In this document: positions 44,571-53,703 of the stretch, piece by piece
How positions within the stretch are numbered: the first letter of the stretch is position 1
Layout of the letters: every line of letters begins with the position of its first letter
Assembly: GCA_050246945.1 (NCBI GenBank)
Contig: JBFWVC010000004.1
Location: 215,889-279,888 of the forward strand
Source of the DNA: JAEUMD01 sp050246945
GTDB taxonomy: Bacteria > Pseudomonadota > Alphaproteobacteria > Rhizobiales > Hyphomicrobiaceae
Length of the DNA stretch: 64,000 bases
Direction: 5' to 3'
Position numbers and translations under genes: made by a program
Notes under the pieces: generated by a model
The model's input: only the letters and a program-made list of their open reading frames with translations
Databases searched by the model: none
What the model was told of the DNA's origin: nothing

Positions 44571-44887
44571 GGTTGTTCCTCCAACGGGGTGAGGATCGAA
44601 GCCATGAGACAGCGAATTTGCTGCCGTGGGCCATGATCGTCTCAATTGGAACAGACCCCATCACGCCCGCCAGGAGGTGGAGGGACTGTTCAGGCACTCT
44701 GCTCGCGGAGGATACTAGTTGTCTGAGGCGACTGAAAAAAGACGATTGTTGGACCAAAAACAGGATAGATATTTCCCGTTTTCAAAGGGGATTCGCCGAA
44801 TGGGTCCGAGGCGGGATCGATTTTTTGGCTGGCGTTCGAATTCAATAGCAAGGGGTCGGGTCACTCGTGATCCGACATTGACGCCTA

Positions 44888-45006
44888 GTTCCCTATCGGG
44901 CGCCTGTGCGTCAGCCCGGAACCCAAGATTTTTCAGTTTGCGTTCTGGATCGACTTACGTTTGACGAACTTCGTCCGGGTAACAAACGTCAGATCCAGAA
45001 CACTAG
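44888..45006. repeat. Dispersed palindromic repeat, type D copy 2
   Basis: It matches 21320-21439 over most of its length. The right half is a clear inverted repeat: GTTCTGGATC with GATCCAGAAC, and ACGTTTG with CAAACGT. It ends in CTAG, which also begins the type B copy immediately next to it. Confidence 0.8.
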
Positions 45007-45131
45007 AGCAGGTCAGTATTAGATTGAATCAGGCCTGACCATCGTGGCCTGCTCTGTCTCTTTGTTTGAGAGACTGATTCACGCCTTCGATGGAAGCATG
45101 GCTGCTTCCATCTCAGACGATCAGGCTCTAG
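45004..45131. repeat. Dispersed intergenic repeat, type B copy 2
   Basis: About 128 bp, nearly identical to 55668-55797. It begins CTAGAGCAGGTCAGTATTAG and includes ATTCACGCCTTCGATGGAAG and a GGAAGCATGGCTGCTTCC hairpin. Its end contains CTAG at 45127-45130, which supplies the TAG stop of the adjacent minus-strand gene. The near identity of two copies 10.7 kb apart suggests recent spread or gene conversion. Confidence 0.9.
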
Positions 45132-45610
45132 GAACCGGCGCGTTGCGGCAGCGGTGGCACAATGACTTCGGGCACATGCAAGCCATAGAGCGTGATGCGA
45201 CCGACCTGGCTTTTGCCGCGCGCGGTGGCAGTGATCAGGGAAAGGTCGAGAACGGCAAGGTCAATGCCACCAATTTGGATTTCATGTATCGCGCCCTTGG
45301 GTTCAAGGATTGAGAGCCTATTGCTGATCACCTGTCGTTTGTCGGCGAAATCGACGACCGTTCGTGCGATTTCCACAGTGCCTTGTTCGGCTTCGACGCG
45401 GAACTCGCGGAAGCGACCGCGCAGTTCGGCGAGTGCGAAGGATTGCTTGAGCAATTGTGGCGTGACGGTTCGTGTTTCGATGACGATCCACCGGGGCTCG
45501 CCAGCTACCACCTTCAGGCCACCGCCTGGATTGGGCGCATTTTGAGCGCGCACAGGCCATGTGCACGCGAGTATGGCAAAGATCATAGCGGCGGTGATCG
45601 TGCGGTTCAT
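45128..45610 (-). CDS. Exported protein with one DUF2541-like beta domain
   Basis: A 160-aa exported protein. From ATG 45610 the signal peptide is MNRTITAAMIFAILACTWPVRAQ. One domain then follows the same pattern as its neighbours: FALAELRGRFREFRVEAEQGTVEIARTVVDF, RQVISNRLSILEPKGAIHEIQIGG and SQVGRITLYG. In-frame upstream Met codons (to 45685) lie inside a type A repeat and are unlikely starts. The stop codon comes from the end of a type B repeat. It lies between the four-domain and three-domain relatives, pointing to duplication of an ancestral gene. Confidence 0.7.
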   Translation of the reverse strand: MNRTITAAMIFAILACTWPVRAQNAPNPGGGLKVVAGEPRWIVIETRTVTPQLLKQSFALAELRGRFREFRVEAEQGTVEIARTVVDFADKRQVISNRLSILEPKGAIHEIQIGGIDLAVLDLSLITATARGKSQVGRITLYGLHVPEVIVPPLPQRAGS

Positions 45611-45624
45611 CGTCATCTCGATCA

Positions 45625-45717
45625 TGTGCATGTTTCCGCGAAACATGCACGCGATACAGTCTATTGTTTCGAGCATGTCTTTCACGCAGAACCGCTGCGC
45701 GCTTCAGCTCAACATTC
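45625..45717. repeat. Dispersed intergenic repeat, type A copy 4
   Basis: A strong hairpin GTGCATGTTTC-CGC-GAAACATGCAC is followed by GAGCATGTCTTTCACGCAGA and a core CCGCTGCGCGCTTCAGCTCA. It sits immediately upstream of the one-domain exported protein, so its hairpin is probably in that gene's 5' leader. Confidence 0.8.
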
Positions 45718-46054
45718 TCTTTTTGCTCAACCTCGTCTTCCCGGAATGCGATTTGCGATCCGGCATTGAGCGTCCATCCCGCAAGCTGCGTGCCATTTGG
45801 ACCAAGGGTGTGTGGCCAAGTTCCAACGTGAACGACAATTGCTAACGAAGCCCTTTCTCCAAGGAAGATTGTGCATGCAATGCGGTCAGGGCGCCGCGTC
45901 AGCAACTCGAAACTGCTTCGATGCCGAGCGCTTCATCGTAGCTCTTGGGTGTCAACGGAGTGACGAAAAACGACGTGGGCGGCCCATGAAGCCGCCCACT
46001 GTTTACTTTCGACGGAGCATGCCGGCAGACACATCCGGCATGACAGGCTATGCA

Positions 46055-47344
46055 TCAACGCTTGGCCCAGATCTCCACCGTCGCACGATCGGTTCCTTTC
46101 GCCTCCTTGTCGAAGAAGCGAGAGCGATAGCGGGCCTCGACTTCCTTGATCCGCTTGGGCCCGCCCTCTATGTCGACGGGGCCATACCCGACATTGGGCT
46201 CGACCTTGGAGCGGTTGGCGGAAACCTTCTGCGAGGTGCCGTCCTCGAAGAAGAGTTCGACATAATCGAGCGTGATGTCGCGGTCGTGGGTGACCACGCG
46301 GAACTTGCTGAAGCCCCTCTTGTGCTGACGCACAGGCGTGCGCTCGGTGTCGAACCCGACGAAGCCGGCGGTCTGTCCCGAGGTGAGGCGAACCCAACCG
46401 TCGTTGAACAGCTCGGATTCCTCGTCGATCCACTTCTCTGAGACCTCGCCCCAGATTTCCACGTTGGCAAAGGCAGTGATGCCCTCGCGCTTCTTGTAGG
46501 TGATGTCGATTGTATCGATGAACCGATCACCCTTCAGGCTTATGGCCTGCGTGCGATTCCCGGCAGGGATCAGGCCTGCGTAAGGCAGATCGAGCGGGTC
46601 ACCCTTTGCGAACGTGACCTTGAGGTCGACCAGCTCGATGTCGTGGCCGAACACGCACAAGCGGATCTTGTCGAATTTGCCAGCCTGACCACCAATCTTG
46701 AGACGGTCGCGGTCGTTGCCGAAGCCGACATTTGCGCGGCGCAGAAGAAGGCTGCCTTCACCGACGCAGCGGGTCTCTGAAACGGCCTTCGAGTACTTGA
46801 TCGGCACCTTCTCGACGGCTGGCGGCGCCGGCGGTGCAGCCGGAGCCGTGCCCGGTGCGGGTTGCGGTTCGGGCTTGCGCGGCTTGGCCGGAGCGGCAAC
46901 TGCGTTGCGCGGTCGTTCCTCGCGAGCGGCGCGACTGTCCTGGAGTCCGTAGACGACGAGGTGCGCGGAACGGCGAGAGTTTGCGACCTCCTTGTAGGTC
47001 ACGACGATCTTGTCGACGAACTTGTTGGCCCGGCCGGGATCGATCGGTCTGGTCCGCTCGCCCCGGCGCAGGTTGATCGTGCGGTTCTCATTATGCACGC
47101 TGCCGTCCGAATAGTGGATCTTGACGTTGTCGATCAGGATGTCGGAACCGTTGTTGTAGAGGCGCAGCTCACCGAAAGAGCCGGGCACGCGAGACGTGTT
47201 GATGGTGACGCTGCCGGCGCTGAGGTCCGCCTCGGTGTCGGCCATGCGGACGAGATTCGGCCGCTGTGCGTTTGCATCGGTTCGACCGATGACGGTGGTG
47301 AACAAGATTGCCGCGAGCGCGGCCGCAAGCCACCTGAAAACCAT
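46055..47344 (-). CDS. Exported protein with three DUF2541-like beta domains
   Basis: A 429-aa exported protein with a signal peptide (residues 1-27, ending DANA) and a strong GAGGGGAG ribosome binding site. Domain 1 (about 30-135: VPGSFGELRLYNNGSDILIDNVKIHYSDGS, then FVDKIVVTYKE) is followed by a Pro/Ala linker (about 140-175). Domain 2 (about 185-305: GKFDKIRLCVFGHDIELVDLKVTFAKGDP, then FIDTIDITYKK, VEIWGE) and domain 3 (about 315-429, ending ATVEIWAKR) follow. The arrangement parallels the four-domain protein upstream on the same strand. The function is unknown; the domain reads as a periplasmic beta-sandwich. Confidence 0.75.
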   Translation of the reverse strand: MVFRWLAAALAAILFTTVIGRTDANAQRPNLVRMADTEADLSAGSVTINTSRVPGSFGELRLYNNGSDILIDNVKIHYSDGSVHNENRTINLRRGERTRPIDPGRANKFVDKIVVTYKEVANSRRSAHLVVYGLQDSRAAREERPRNAVAAPAKPRKPEPQPAPGTAPAAPPAPPAVEKVPIKYSKAVSETRCVGEGSLLLRRANVGFGNDRDRLKIGGQAGKFDKIRLCVFGHDIELVDLKVTFAKGDPLDLPYAGLIPAGNRTQAISLKGDRFIDTIDITYKKREGITAFANVEIWGEVSEKWIDEESELFNDGWVRLTSGQTAGFVGFDTERTPVRQHKRGFSKFRVVTHDRDITLDYVELFFEDGTSQKVSANRSKVEPNVGYGPVDIEGGPKRIKEVEARYRSRFFDKEAKGTDRATVEIWAKR

Positions 47345-47591
47345 GATGAACTCCCCTCGGGTTGGGATACGCTTGACCCGCTATTTCTAGAGCAAGTCTG
47401 GGATAGTAAGAATGTGGCTTGGTTCTCTGCACTGAGATGGCATGGGTTGGAGATGCAATTCGGCAACAGGTCGGGTGCTGGCGGCACAGCGTGCGGCGCC
47501 GCGATGGCGGTGCGCTGTTGCGTTGCGGCAAGTGGCGGCGGATCGCGTAGTCACCTGCATTCCCTGAAACTCAAAGATAGGTGTGCAGGTG

Positions 47592-48986
47592 ATGAGCAAG
47601 CCTGAAAGGGTCTCCGCAGATACGGTCATCAACGTCCTGAAGCAACGCTTTCCAGGCCGCGTTGAAACAGGACATGAAATTCGCAGGCAGCATGCCAACA
47701 CGGTCACGTGGCTGGATAATCAGCCGCCCGATGTGGTTGTGTTCGCCGAGGCCACGCAGGAGGCGGCTGATGTCGTCAGTATCGCAGCTGCGTACAACAC
47801 CCCGGTTATCGCATTCGGCGGTGGCAGTTCCCTGGAGGGCCAGGTCAACGCGCCTCACGGTGGGATTTCGCTCGACTTGTCGCGGATGACGCGGATTTTG
47901 GCCGTGCATGCCGACGATCTCGATGCCACGGTGGAAGCTGGCGTCACCCGTGTACAGCTCAACCAGTATCTCCGAGATACCGGTCTGTTCTTCCCGGTCG
48001 ATCCCGGGGCGGAATCCGCAACGCTGGGCGGCATGGCCGCGACGCGGGCATCAGGCACGAATGCGGTGCGCTATGGCACGATGCGCGAGAACGTCGTCTC
48101 GGTGACGGCGGTGCTGGCTGACGGCAGCGTTGTCAAGACGGGCGGCCGGGCGCGCAAGTCGGCTGCCGGGTATGACTTGACACGGATGCTTGTGGGCTCG
48201 GAGGGCACGCTTGGCATCATTACGGAGTTAACGGTGCGCCTTTATGGCCAGCCTGAGAAGACGGTGGTCGCGGTCTGCGCGTTCGCAAGCGTTGCGGCTG
48301 CGGCGACGGCGACCATGCAGGCCATGCAACTCGGCGGTCTGGGGCTTGCCCGCATCGAGCTTCTCGACAAGCTGCAGATCGAAGCGGTCAATGCCTATTC
48401 CAAGCTCAGCCTGGAGCCCGCACCCACGCTGTTCGTTGAGTTCCATGGCACGGCTTCGGGGCTCGCTCAGCAGGTGGAGACGTTTCAAGAAATCGCGATG
48501 GAGAACGGTGCCCGTACGTTGGAGATGGCGGCAGACGAGGATGAGCGGCGGCGGCTGTGGAAGGCTCGGCACGACGCCTACTGGGCCACGAAGGCTACCT
48601 GGCCTGGGCGACAGACACTGGCGACGGACGTGTGCGTTCCGATATCGAGGCTGGCCGAGTGCATATCGGAGACCGAAGCGGATATCGCGCGGCTGGGCTT
48701 GATATCGCCGATCGTTGGTCATGTGGGCGACGGCAACTTCCACGCCACGCCGCTCATCGACCCGAACAACGCTGAAGAACGAGCGGCATTGGAGGAATTT
48801 CTCGGGAGGCTGGCGGTACGGGCGATCGCCATGGAGGGGACGTGCACAGGCGAGCACGGCATCGGACAGGGCAAGATGGCCTACCTCGAAAAGGAATTCG
48901 GGGCAGCCGGTGTCGCGACAATGCGCGCGATCAAGAAGGCGCTCGATCCAAACGGCATACTCAACCCCGGCAAGATCATCGGCTAG
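47592..48986 (+). CDS. FAD-linked oxidase, glycolate oxidase GlcD / D-lactate dehydrogenase family
   Basis: A 464-aa flavoprotein of the FAD_binding_4 plus FAD-oxidase_C type, oxidising a 2-hydroxy acid such as D-lactate or glycolate. The FAD pocket is VIAFGGGSSLEGQ, then VDPGAESATLGGMAATRASGTNAVRYG and GSEGTLGIITELTVRLY. The C-terminal substrate domain has GHVGDGNFHATPLID and GEHGIGQGKMAYLEKE. Without GlcE/GlcF-like partners it is more likely a cytochrome-linked D-lactate dehydrogenase type. It starts at ATG 47592 (GTG 47583 is in frame). Glycolate use would feed glyoxylate to the serine cycle, but this is speculative. Confidence 0.88.
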   Translation: MSKPERVSADTVINVLKQRFPGRVETGHEIRRQHANTVTWLDNQPPDVVVFAEATQEAADVVSIAAAYNTPVIAFGGGSSLEGQVNAPHGGISLDLSRMTRILAVHADDLDATVEAGVTRVQLNQYLRDTGLFFPVDPGAESATLGGMAATRASGTNAVRYGTMRENVVSVTAVLADGSVVKTGGRARKSAAGYDLTRMLVGSEGTLGIITELTVRLYGQPEKTVVAVCAFASVAAAATATMQAMQLGGLGLARIELLDKLQIEAVNAYSKLSLEPAPTLFVEFHGTASGLAQQVETFQEIAMENGARTLEMAADEDERRRLWKARHDAYWATKATWPGRQTLATDVCVPISRLAECISETEADIARLGLISPIVGHVGDGNFHATPLIDPNNAEERAALEEFLGRLAVRAIAMEGTCTGEHGIGQGKMAYLEKEFGAAGVATMRAIKKALDPNGILNPGKIIG

Positions 48987-49353
48987 ACCGCCATGCCAGG
49001 GTCCGAACCTCACGTCTTTGATTGCGGATTCTAGAACATTGGCCAGCCGGTCGCCTGCCGCAATTCGGCCGTTTCACTGACCGGCGCTCGTCGCTGAAAG
49101 CCTGACGGAGAACAGCTCGGCCAATCGAGTTCCCATGTGGTTGTCGAGCGCCTAATCATCGTCTCATTCTTGTACCGCCTACCGATTTGGCGCATTTGCA
49201 TGCAACATGCCGGCAGCACTCTTCGGCGTTTTTCACCGATTCTGCAGAATATTTTAGATTTCGTACAATTGTCGCGTTTCGCCTAAGTCTTTTGCAGCCT
49301 GACCTGCGTAGCATCTCGACCCAAGAGCAGTAAGCTGTACAAGGATTGGTCTT

Positions 49354-51729
49354 ATGAGCGACTTCGTGGGGACGGCGGGAGACGACATCCTGGTCGGAAC
49401 GAGCGGCAATGACGTGATGAACGGCGGCGCGGGCAAGGATCGCCTCAATGGTGGCGATGGCGACGACATCATCAACGGCGGCGACGGCAACGACTACGTC
49501 TACGGAGATGCCGGCAACGACACGCTCTATGGCGGCACTGGCAACGATACGCTCGTCGGCGACGCGGGAGACGATGTGATCTATGGCGAAGATGGCAACG
49601 ACGGGGTCTTCGGCGGCGGCGGCAACGACATCATCTTTGGCGGAAACGGCGTCGATACGATCTATGGCGACGGCGGCAACGATTTTATCGATGGCGGCAA
49701 CGACAACGACAAGCTGTATGGCGGCTCGGGTAACGATACGCTATTCGGCGGAATGGGCGACGACATCCTGGACGGCGGCGCCGGCAACGATACGCTCATC
49801 TACGAGTCTGGCACCGGTTCGGACGTCCTTGTCGGAGGACTTGGTATCGACACCGTCGAGCTGAAGGTCGCTGAGGCAGACCTTGCCGATCTTACGGGCG
49901 ACCTGGCCGACTTTGCCGATTGGCTCGATGCGCAATATGCTGCCGCAGGCGGCGACGTCAACGTGCTCGCGGGACAGGCGGCATCCGGCAGCTTCACGTT
50001 CGCTTCGCTTGGCCTCACCGTCTCGTCGATCGAGAAATTGGACCTGTATGTCGACGGTACCGGAGTGGATTGGAGAAATCTGCTTCATGTAAATGCGGCA
50101 CCGGTGGCGGCAGCCGAGCAGTCAATCACAGTGGATGAGGATCATTCCGTTTCGGGAATGGTCGGCGCGACCGATGCCGACGGAGATGCGATGGCGCACG
50201 AGATCTCATCCGGGCCGGCGAACGGCACCGTGACGATCAATCAATTAACCGGCGAATTCGTCTATACGCCGGCTGAAAACTTCTCCGGTGCCGACAGCTT
50301 CGAAGTGACGATCACCGACGCGAACGGCGCATCCGTCAAGCAGGTCGTGAACGTGACCGTCAACGGCGTCGCGGATACCCCGACCGTCAGCGCGTCCAAC
50401 GTGATGGTGTCCATCGGCGGCGCTGTCATCGAGGGGACCGGTGGGAACGACGTGCTGCATGGCACTGCAGGTTCCGATGTGATCATTGGTGGTGCAGGCG
50501 ACGACATCCTCTATTCCGAGAGTGCGGGCGCGGACGGTTACACGCAGGAACTCCACATCCAGGCTGCGCTTGGAGATCTCGACGGATCGGAGAATCTGAT
50601 GGTAGAGATCGCGGGTGTACCCGCGGGAGCCGTGCTTTCAGCCGGACGGGAGGTCAGCCCCGGCGTATGGATGGTCGGCGCCGGTGATCTTGCCGGCCTG
50701 AAGCTCAGCATCGGTTCGCCGTCGAACTTTTCACTGAGTGTGACCGCGATCGCAACCGAGCAGAACGGTTCGACGAGTTCCTCATGCTGCACCGTTGAAG
50801 TCTGTTGCGAGGGTGCAGATGGCACGGGCGGTGTGGACATCCTGCGCGGCGGTGCCGGCAACGACCAGATGTACGGCGGCGCCGGTTTCGACTTCATCGA
50901 CTACAGCACGACGGGCAACGGAGTGCATGTCTCGATGTCCGCCGGCATCGCGGAAGGCGACGGACACGATACCTTCAAGGGGATCGAGGGCGTAATCGGC
51001 TCGGCTTTCTCCGACGAGATTATCGGCGACTCCGGCGACAATGTCATCATGGCAGGTGCGGGCAAGGATGCTGTCGATGGCGGTGCCGGCAACGATACGA
51101 TTTACGACGGCACCGGGGCCGACAAGATCGACGGTGGCTCTGGCAACGACGTCATCGTCGCCGCAGCTGACGGTGACAGCGATAAGTTCTCCGGTGGCTC
51201 CGGCTTCGACATCGTTGACTATTCGGAGGCGAAAACGAGCATTAAAGTCGACCTCAACAACGGTCAGGTGAGCGGCGCTGTCGGCAACGACAAGCTCTAC
51301 GATATCGAAGGTGTCATAGGCGGGTCGGGCGACGATCAACTGCTCGGAAGCAAAGGCGATGATCATCTCAATGGCGGCGCGGGCAATGACGTCATTCATG
51401 GCGGGCGCGGATATGACGTGCTGACCGGCGGCGAGGGCAGCGATACATTCGTGTTCGAGCGCGGTGACGTGCTGACGGGGTCGAACTATTACGGCTTCGA
51501 TACGATCACCGACTTCGGCGCGGGCGACAAGCTCGATTTCTCCGACTTCGGCTCCAAGAAGAGTGCGTTCGACGTTCTGCACGAGGTACATCTGACCGAG
51601 AACATGGAGGGAACCATGATCTCGCTCGATTTTGGTGGCCACAGCGGATACGTCGACGTGGTCTTCCTGGAAGGGGTTCATGGTATCGATATCCACGATC
51701 TCATCAGCGGCGGGCACTTCGTCGTTTAG
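49354..51729 (+). CDS. RTX calcium-binding protein, putative type I secretion substrate or adhesin
   Basis: A 791-aa protein without a Sec signal. RTX nonapeptides (GGxGNDxxx) run over about residues 10-150, then a spacer, then a cadherin/VCBS-like domain (about 247-340, VDEDHSVSGMVGATDADGD to VNVTVNG). A second RTX block, a non-RTX beta segment (about 390-480), and further RTX arrays (about 495-700) follow. A serralysin-C-like end has GSDTFVFERGDVL, then DTITDFGAGDKLDFSDFG. The hydrophobic C-terminus suits type I export. Cysteines C478, C479, C484 and C485 are unusual for an RTX substrate. The ribosome binding site AAGGA precedes ATG 49354, and a perfect terminator follows the stop. The exporter is next. 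Confidence 0.9.
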   Translation: MSDFVGTAGDDILVGTSGNDVMNGGAGKDRLNGGDGDDIINGGDGNDYVYGDAGNDTLYGGTGNDTLVGDAGDDVIYGEDGNDGVFGGGGNDIIFGGNGVDTIYGDGGNDFIDGGNDNDKLYGGSGNDTLFGGMGDDILDGGAGNDTLIYESGTGSDVLVGGLGIDTVELKVAEADLADLTGDLADFADWLDAQYAAAGGDVNVLAGQAASGSFTFASLGLTVSSIEKLDLYVDGTGVDWRNLLHVNAAPVAAAEQSITVDEDHSVSGMVGATDADGDAMAHEISSGPANGTVTINQLTGEFVYTPAENFSGADSFEVTITDANGASVKQVVNVTVNGVADTPTVSASNVMVSIGGAVIEGTGGNDVLHGTAGSDVIIGGAGDDILYSESAGADGYTQELHIQAALGDLDGSENLMVEIAGVPAGAVLSAGREVSPGVWMVGAGDLAGLKLSIGSPSNFSLSVTAIATEQNGSTSSSCCTVEVCCEGADGTGGVDILRGGAGNDQMYGGAGFDFIDYSTTGNGVHVSMSAGIAEGDGHDTFKGIEGVIGSAFSDEIIGDSGDNVIMAGAGKDAVDGGAGNDTIYDGTGADKIDGGSGNDVIVAAADGDSDKFSGGSGFDIVDYSEAKTSIKVDLNNGQVSGAVGNDKLYDIEGVIGGSGDDQLLGSKGDDHLNGGAGNDVIHGGRGYDVLTGGEGSDTFVFERGDVLTGSNYYGFDTITDFGAGDKLDFSDFGSKKSAFDVLHEVHLTENMEGTMISLDFGGHSGYVDVVFLEGVHGIDIHDLISGGHFVV

Positions 51730-51765
51730 GATTTGGTAAGGACTGGAGTGCGCGATTCTGACGTG

Positions 51766-51797
51766 GGTGAGCGGCGGACTGCCGCTCACCCCTTTTT
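51766..51797 (+). terminator. Rho-independent terminator after the RTX gene
   Basis: Perfect 10-bp arms GGTGAGCGGC (51766-51775) and GCCGCTCACC (51781-51790) with loop GGACT are followed by CCTTTTTG. It separates the RTX gene transcriptionally from its exporter, consistent with much higher expression of the substrate. Confidence 0.85.
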
Positions 51798-51966
51798 GCA
51801 TCTGCGCCATGCAGCGGAAGCGGGAAACGTTCGGCGTTAGGTGTTCATTCAGCCCGATCTGGTAACCATGACGGTCTTGGCCGACTGGTCATCTGCGGGG
51901 GTGCGCAGCTGCTCTCGCGCGCAGCCTTCGATTCATAGAAGTCTGTCAAAGTCGAGGTGGAGTGGG

Positions 51967-53703
51967 ATGCGTACGTCGCGGAGGATGCTGAAGCAGGCAC
52001 GCAGAGCCTTGCTCAAGGCGTTCGTGTTCAGCGGCTTCATCAACGTCCTGATGATGACGACGCCTCTCTTCACCCTTCAGGTCTTCGAGACTGTCGTTCC
52101 GCTGGGCTCAATCGAAACGCTCGTCATCCTAACGACGATTACAGGTGTGGCGCTCGTTACGCTGGCGGGGCTCGAAATCGTTAGGGACCTGATACTTGCG
52201 CGGGCCGGTGGCTGGCTCGATCAGGAAATGGGCGAGTTCATCCTGGAAAACGGCCTGAAGGCCGGGCATGCAGGCAGCGAGCTCAGGCAGGATGTGCGCG
52301 CGCTCGAGACATTGCGAGGCTTCGTCTCAAGTCCAGCGGTCATGCCCTTCTTCGACGGACCCTGGGTGCCGATCTTTCTCGTCGCTCTTGCGCTTTTGCA
52401 TCCCCTTATCGGTCTGCTTGGGATCGCATCTGTCGCAGCCTTGTTCGTCGTCGCGCTGCTTCAGGCGGCGCTGACGGAGCGGTTACAGCGCGAATCTCTC
52501 GAGGTGCGCGAGCGGTCGAGCCAGTGGTGGGGGCTTGCCATTTCGAACGCCAGTCTCGCGGCAGCGCTCGGACTTGCAGAAGGCGTGGCGCGACGTTGGC
52601 GGATATCCAATCGCAGCCAGATTACCGGCAATTATTCCGTTCTCAAGCGAACGAGTTTCGTGAAGGCACTCGGACGCCTCGTGCGCGTAGGCGCGCAAGT
52701 GGCAATCTATGCGCTTGGCGCCTGGCTCGTCATCGGAGACCAGGTCAGCCCGGGTGTTCTAGTCGCATCAGCGATTCTCCTGGCGCGTGCGTTGGCTCCT
52801 ATGGAGCAGCTCGTCGGTACAATCAAGCCGGCGATCGGGGCATGGCGAGCCTACCAGAGGCTCAAGGCCATGCCCGACAGCGTGCGCCCGGTGAGCATCG
52901 CCGAAAGCGATAGCTCGCTCTTCGGACGTATCAGCGTAAAGGATGCAACGGTTTATCTGCCTGGCCGCAAGGTTCCGGCACTGCGCGGTGTGAAACTCGA
53001 TATCGAGCCTGGAGACTGTGTCGCGCTTGTGGGGCCCAACGGTTCGGGCAAATCCACGTTCGCAGCGTTGATTGCGGGTGCCATCGCTCCGACTACGGGC
53101 AGCGTCGATCTCGACGGAGTGCCCGTATACCGCTGGCAACGCGGCGGCGGCGAGCCACGGGTGGGCTACATGGCGGACGATCCAATGCTGGCCGAGGGGA
53201 CCGTGCACGAAAATATCGTGCGCTTCTCGGATAAAAGCCTGATGACCGCTTCACGTGCCGGACTTGACGCTGGCGTGCACCAGAAGCTTCAGGAGCTTCC
53301 CAACGGATACGAAACGGAGGTCGGACCCGGGGGGAGGGCGCTGTCGCTCAGCGAGCGGAGGGCCGTCTCTCTGGCGCGGGCAGTCGTGTCGACGCCACGG
53401 ATTGTCGTACTGGACGAACCCGAAGCCGGCCTCGACGGTGCGGGTATGCGCGACCTGGTGTGTGCGCTTGAAAAACAGAAGGCCGATGGTGTGTCGCTCG
53501 TCATCGCCACGCAGGATCCACGACTTCTGAACCTAGTGGACAAAGTGGTGATTCTTGCTGGCGGGACTATCCAGAGTGTAACCACGCCAACGGAGATGCG
53601 GACGCGAGGCCGTGGCACCGACATGGCGCGTATGTCGAAGGAGGAATTCGACAAAGATGGTTCGCGCCTTCCGGTTGCGGCCATTGCCGGAGGCCGCGGA
53701 TGA
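51967..53703 (+). CDS. Type I secretion ABC transporter (PrsD-like) with degenerate nucleotide-binding domain
   Basis: A 578-aa permease/ATPase. The membrane domain opens with AFVFSGFINVLMMTTPLFTLQVF and contains DGPWVPIFLVAL, both typical of PrsD/AprD/HasD exporters; it has no C39-like peptidase region. Walker A is intact (G356-PNGSGK362) and Walker B is VVLDEPEAGLD. The Q-loop Gln is A403 (YMADD instead of YLPQD), the signature is L459-SLSE463 instead of LSGGQ, and the H-loop His is Q516 (ATQDP). Start ATG 51967 is preceded by GGAG; the frame to 51841 adds non-homologous sequence. The adaptor gene overlaps by ATGA. Confidence 0.9.
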   Translation: MRTSRRMLKQARRALLKAFVFSGFINVLMMTTPLFTLQVFETVVPLGSIETLVILTTITGVALVTLAGLEIVRDLILARAGGWLDQEMGEFILENGLKAGHAGSELRQDVRALETLRGFVSSPAVMPFFDGPWVPIFLVALALLHPLIGLLGIASVAALFVVALLQAALTERLQRESLEVRERSSQWWGLAISNASLAAALGLAEGVARRWRISNRSQITGNYSVLKRTSFVKALGRLVRVGAQVAIYALGAWLVIGDQVSPGVLVASAILLARALAPMEQLVGTIKPAIGAWRAYQRLKAMPDSVRPVSIAESDSSLFGRISVKDATVYLPGRKVPALRGVKLDIEPGDCVALVGPNGSGKSTFAALIAGAIAPTTGSVDLDGVPVYRWQRGGGEPRVGYMADDPMLAEGTVHENIVRFSDKSLMTASRAGLDAGVHQKLQELPNGYETEVGPGGRALSLSERRAVSLARAVVSTPRIVVLDEPEAGLDGAGMRDLVCALEKQKADGVSLVIATQDPRLLNLVDKVVILAGGTIQSVTTPTEMRTRGRGTDMARMSKEEFDKDGSRLPVAAIAGGRG

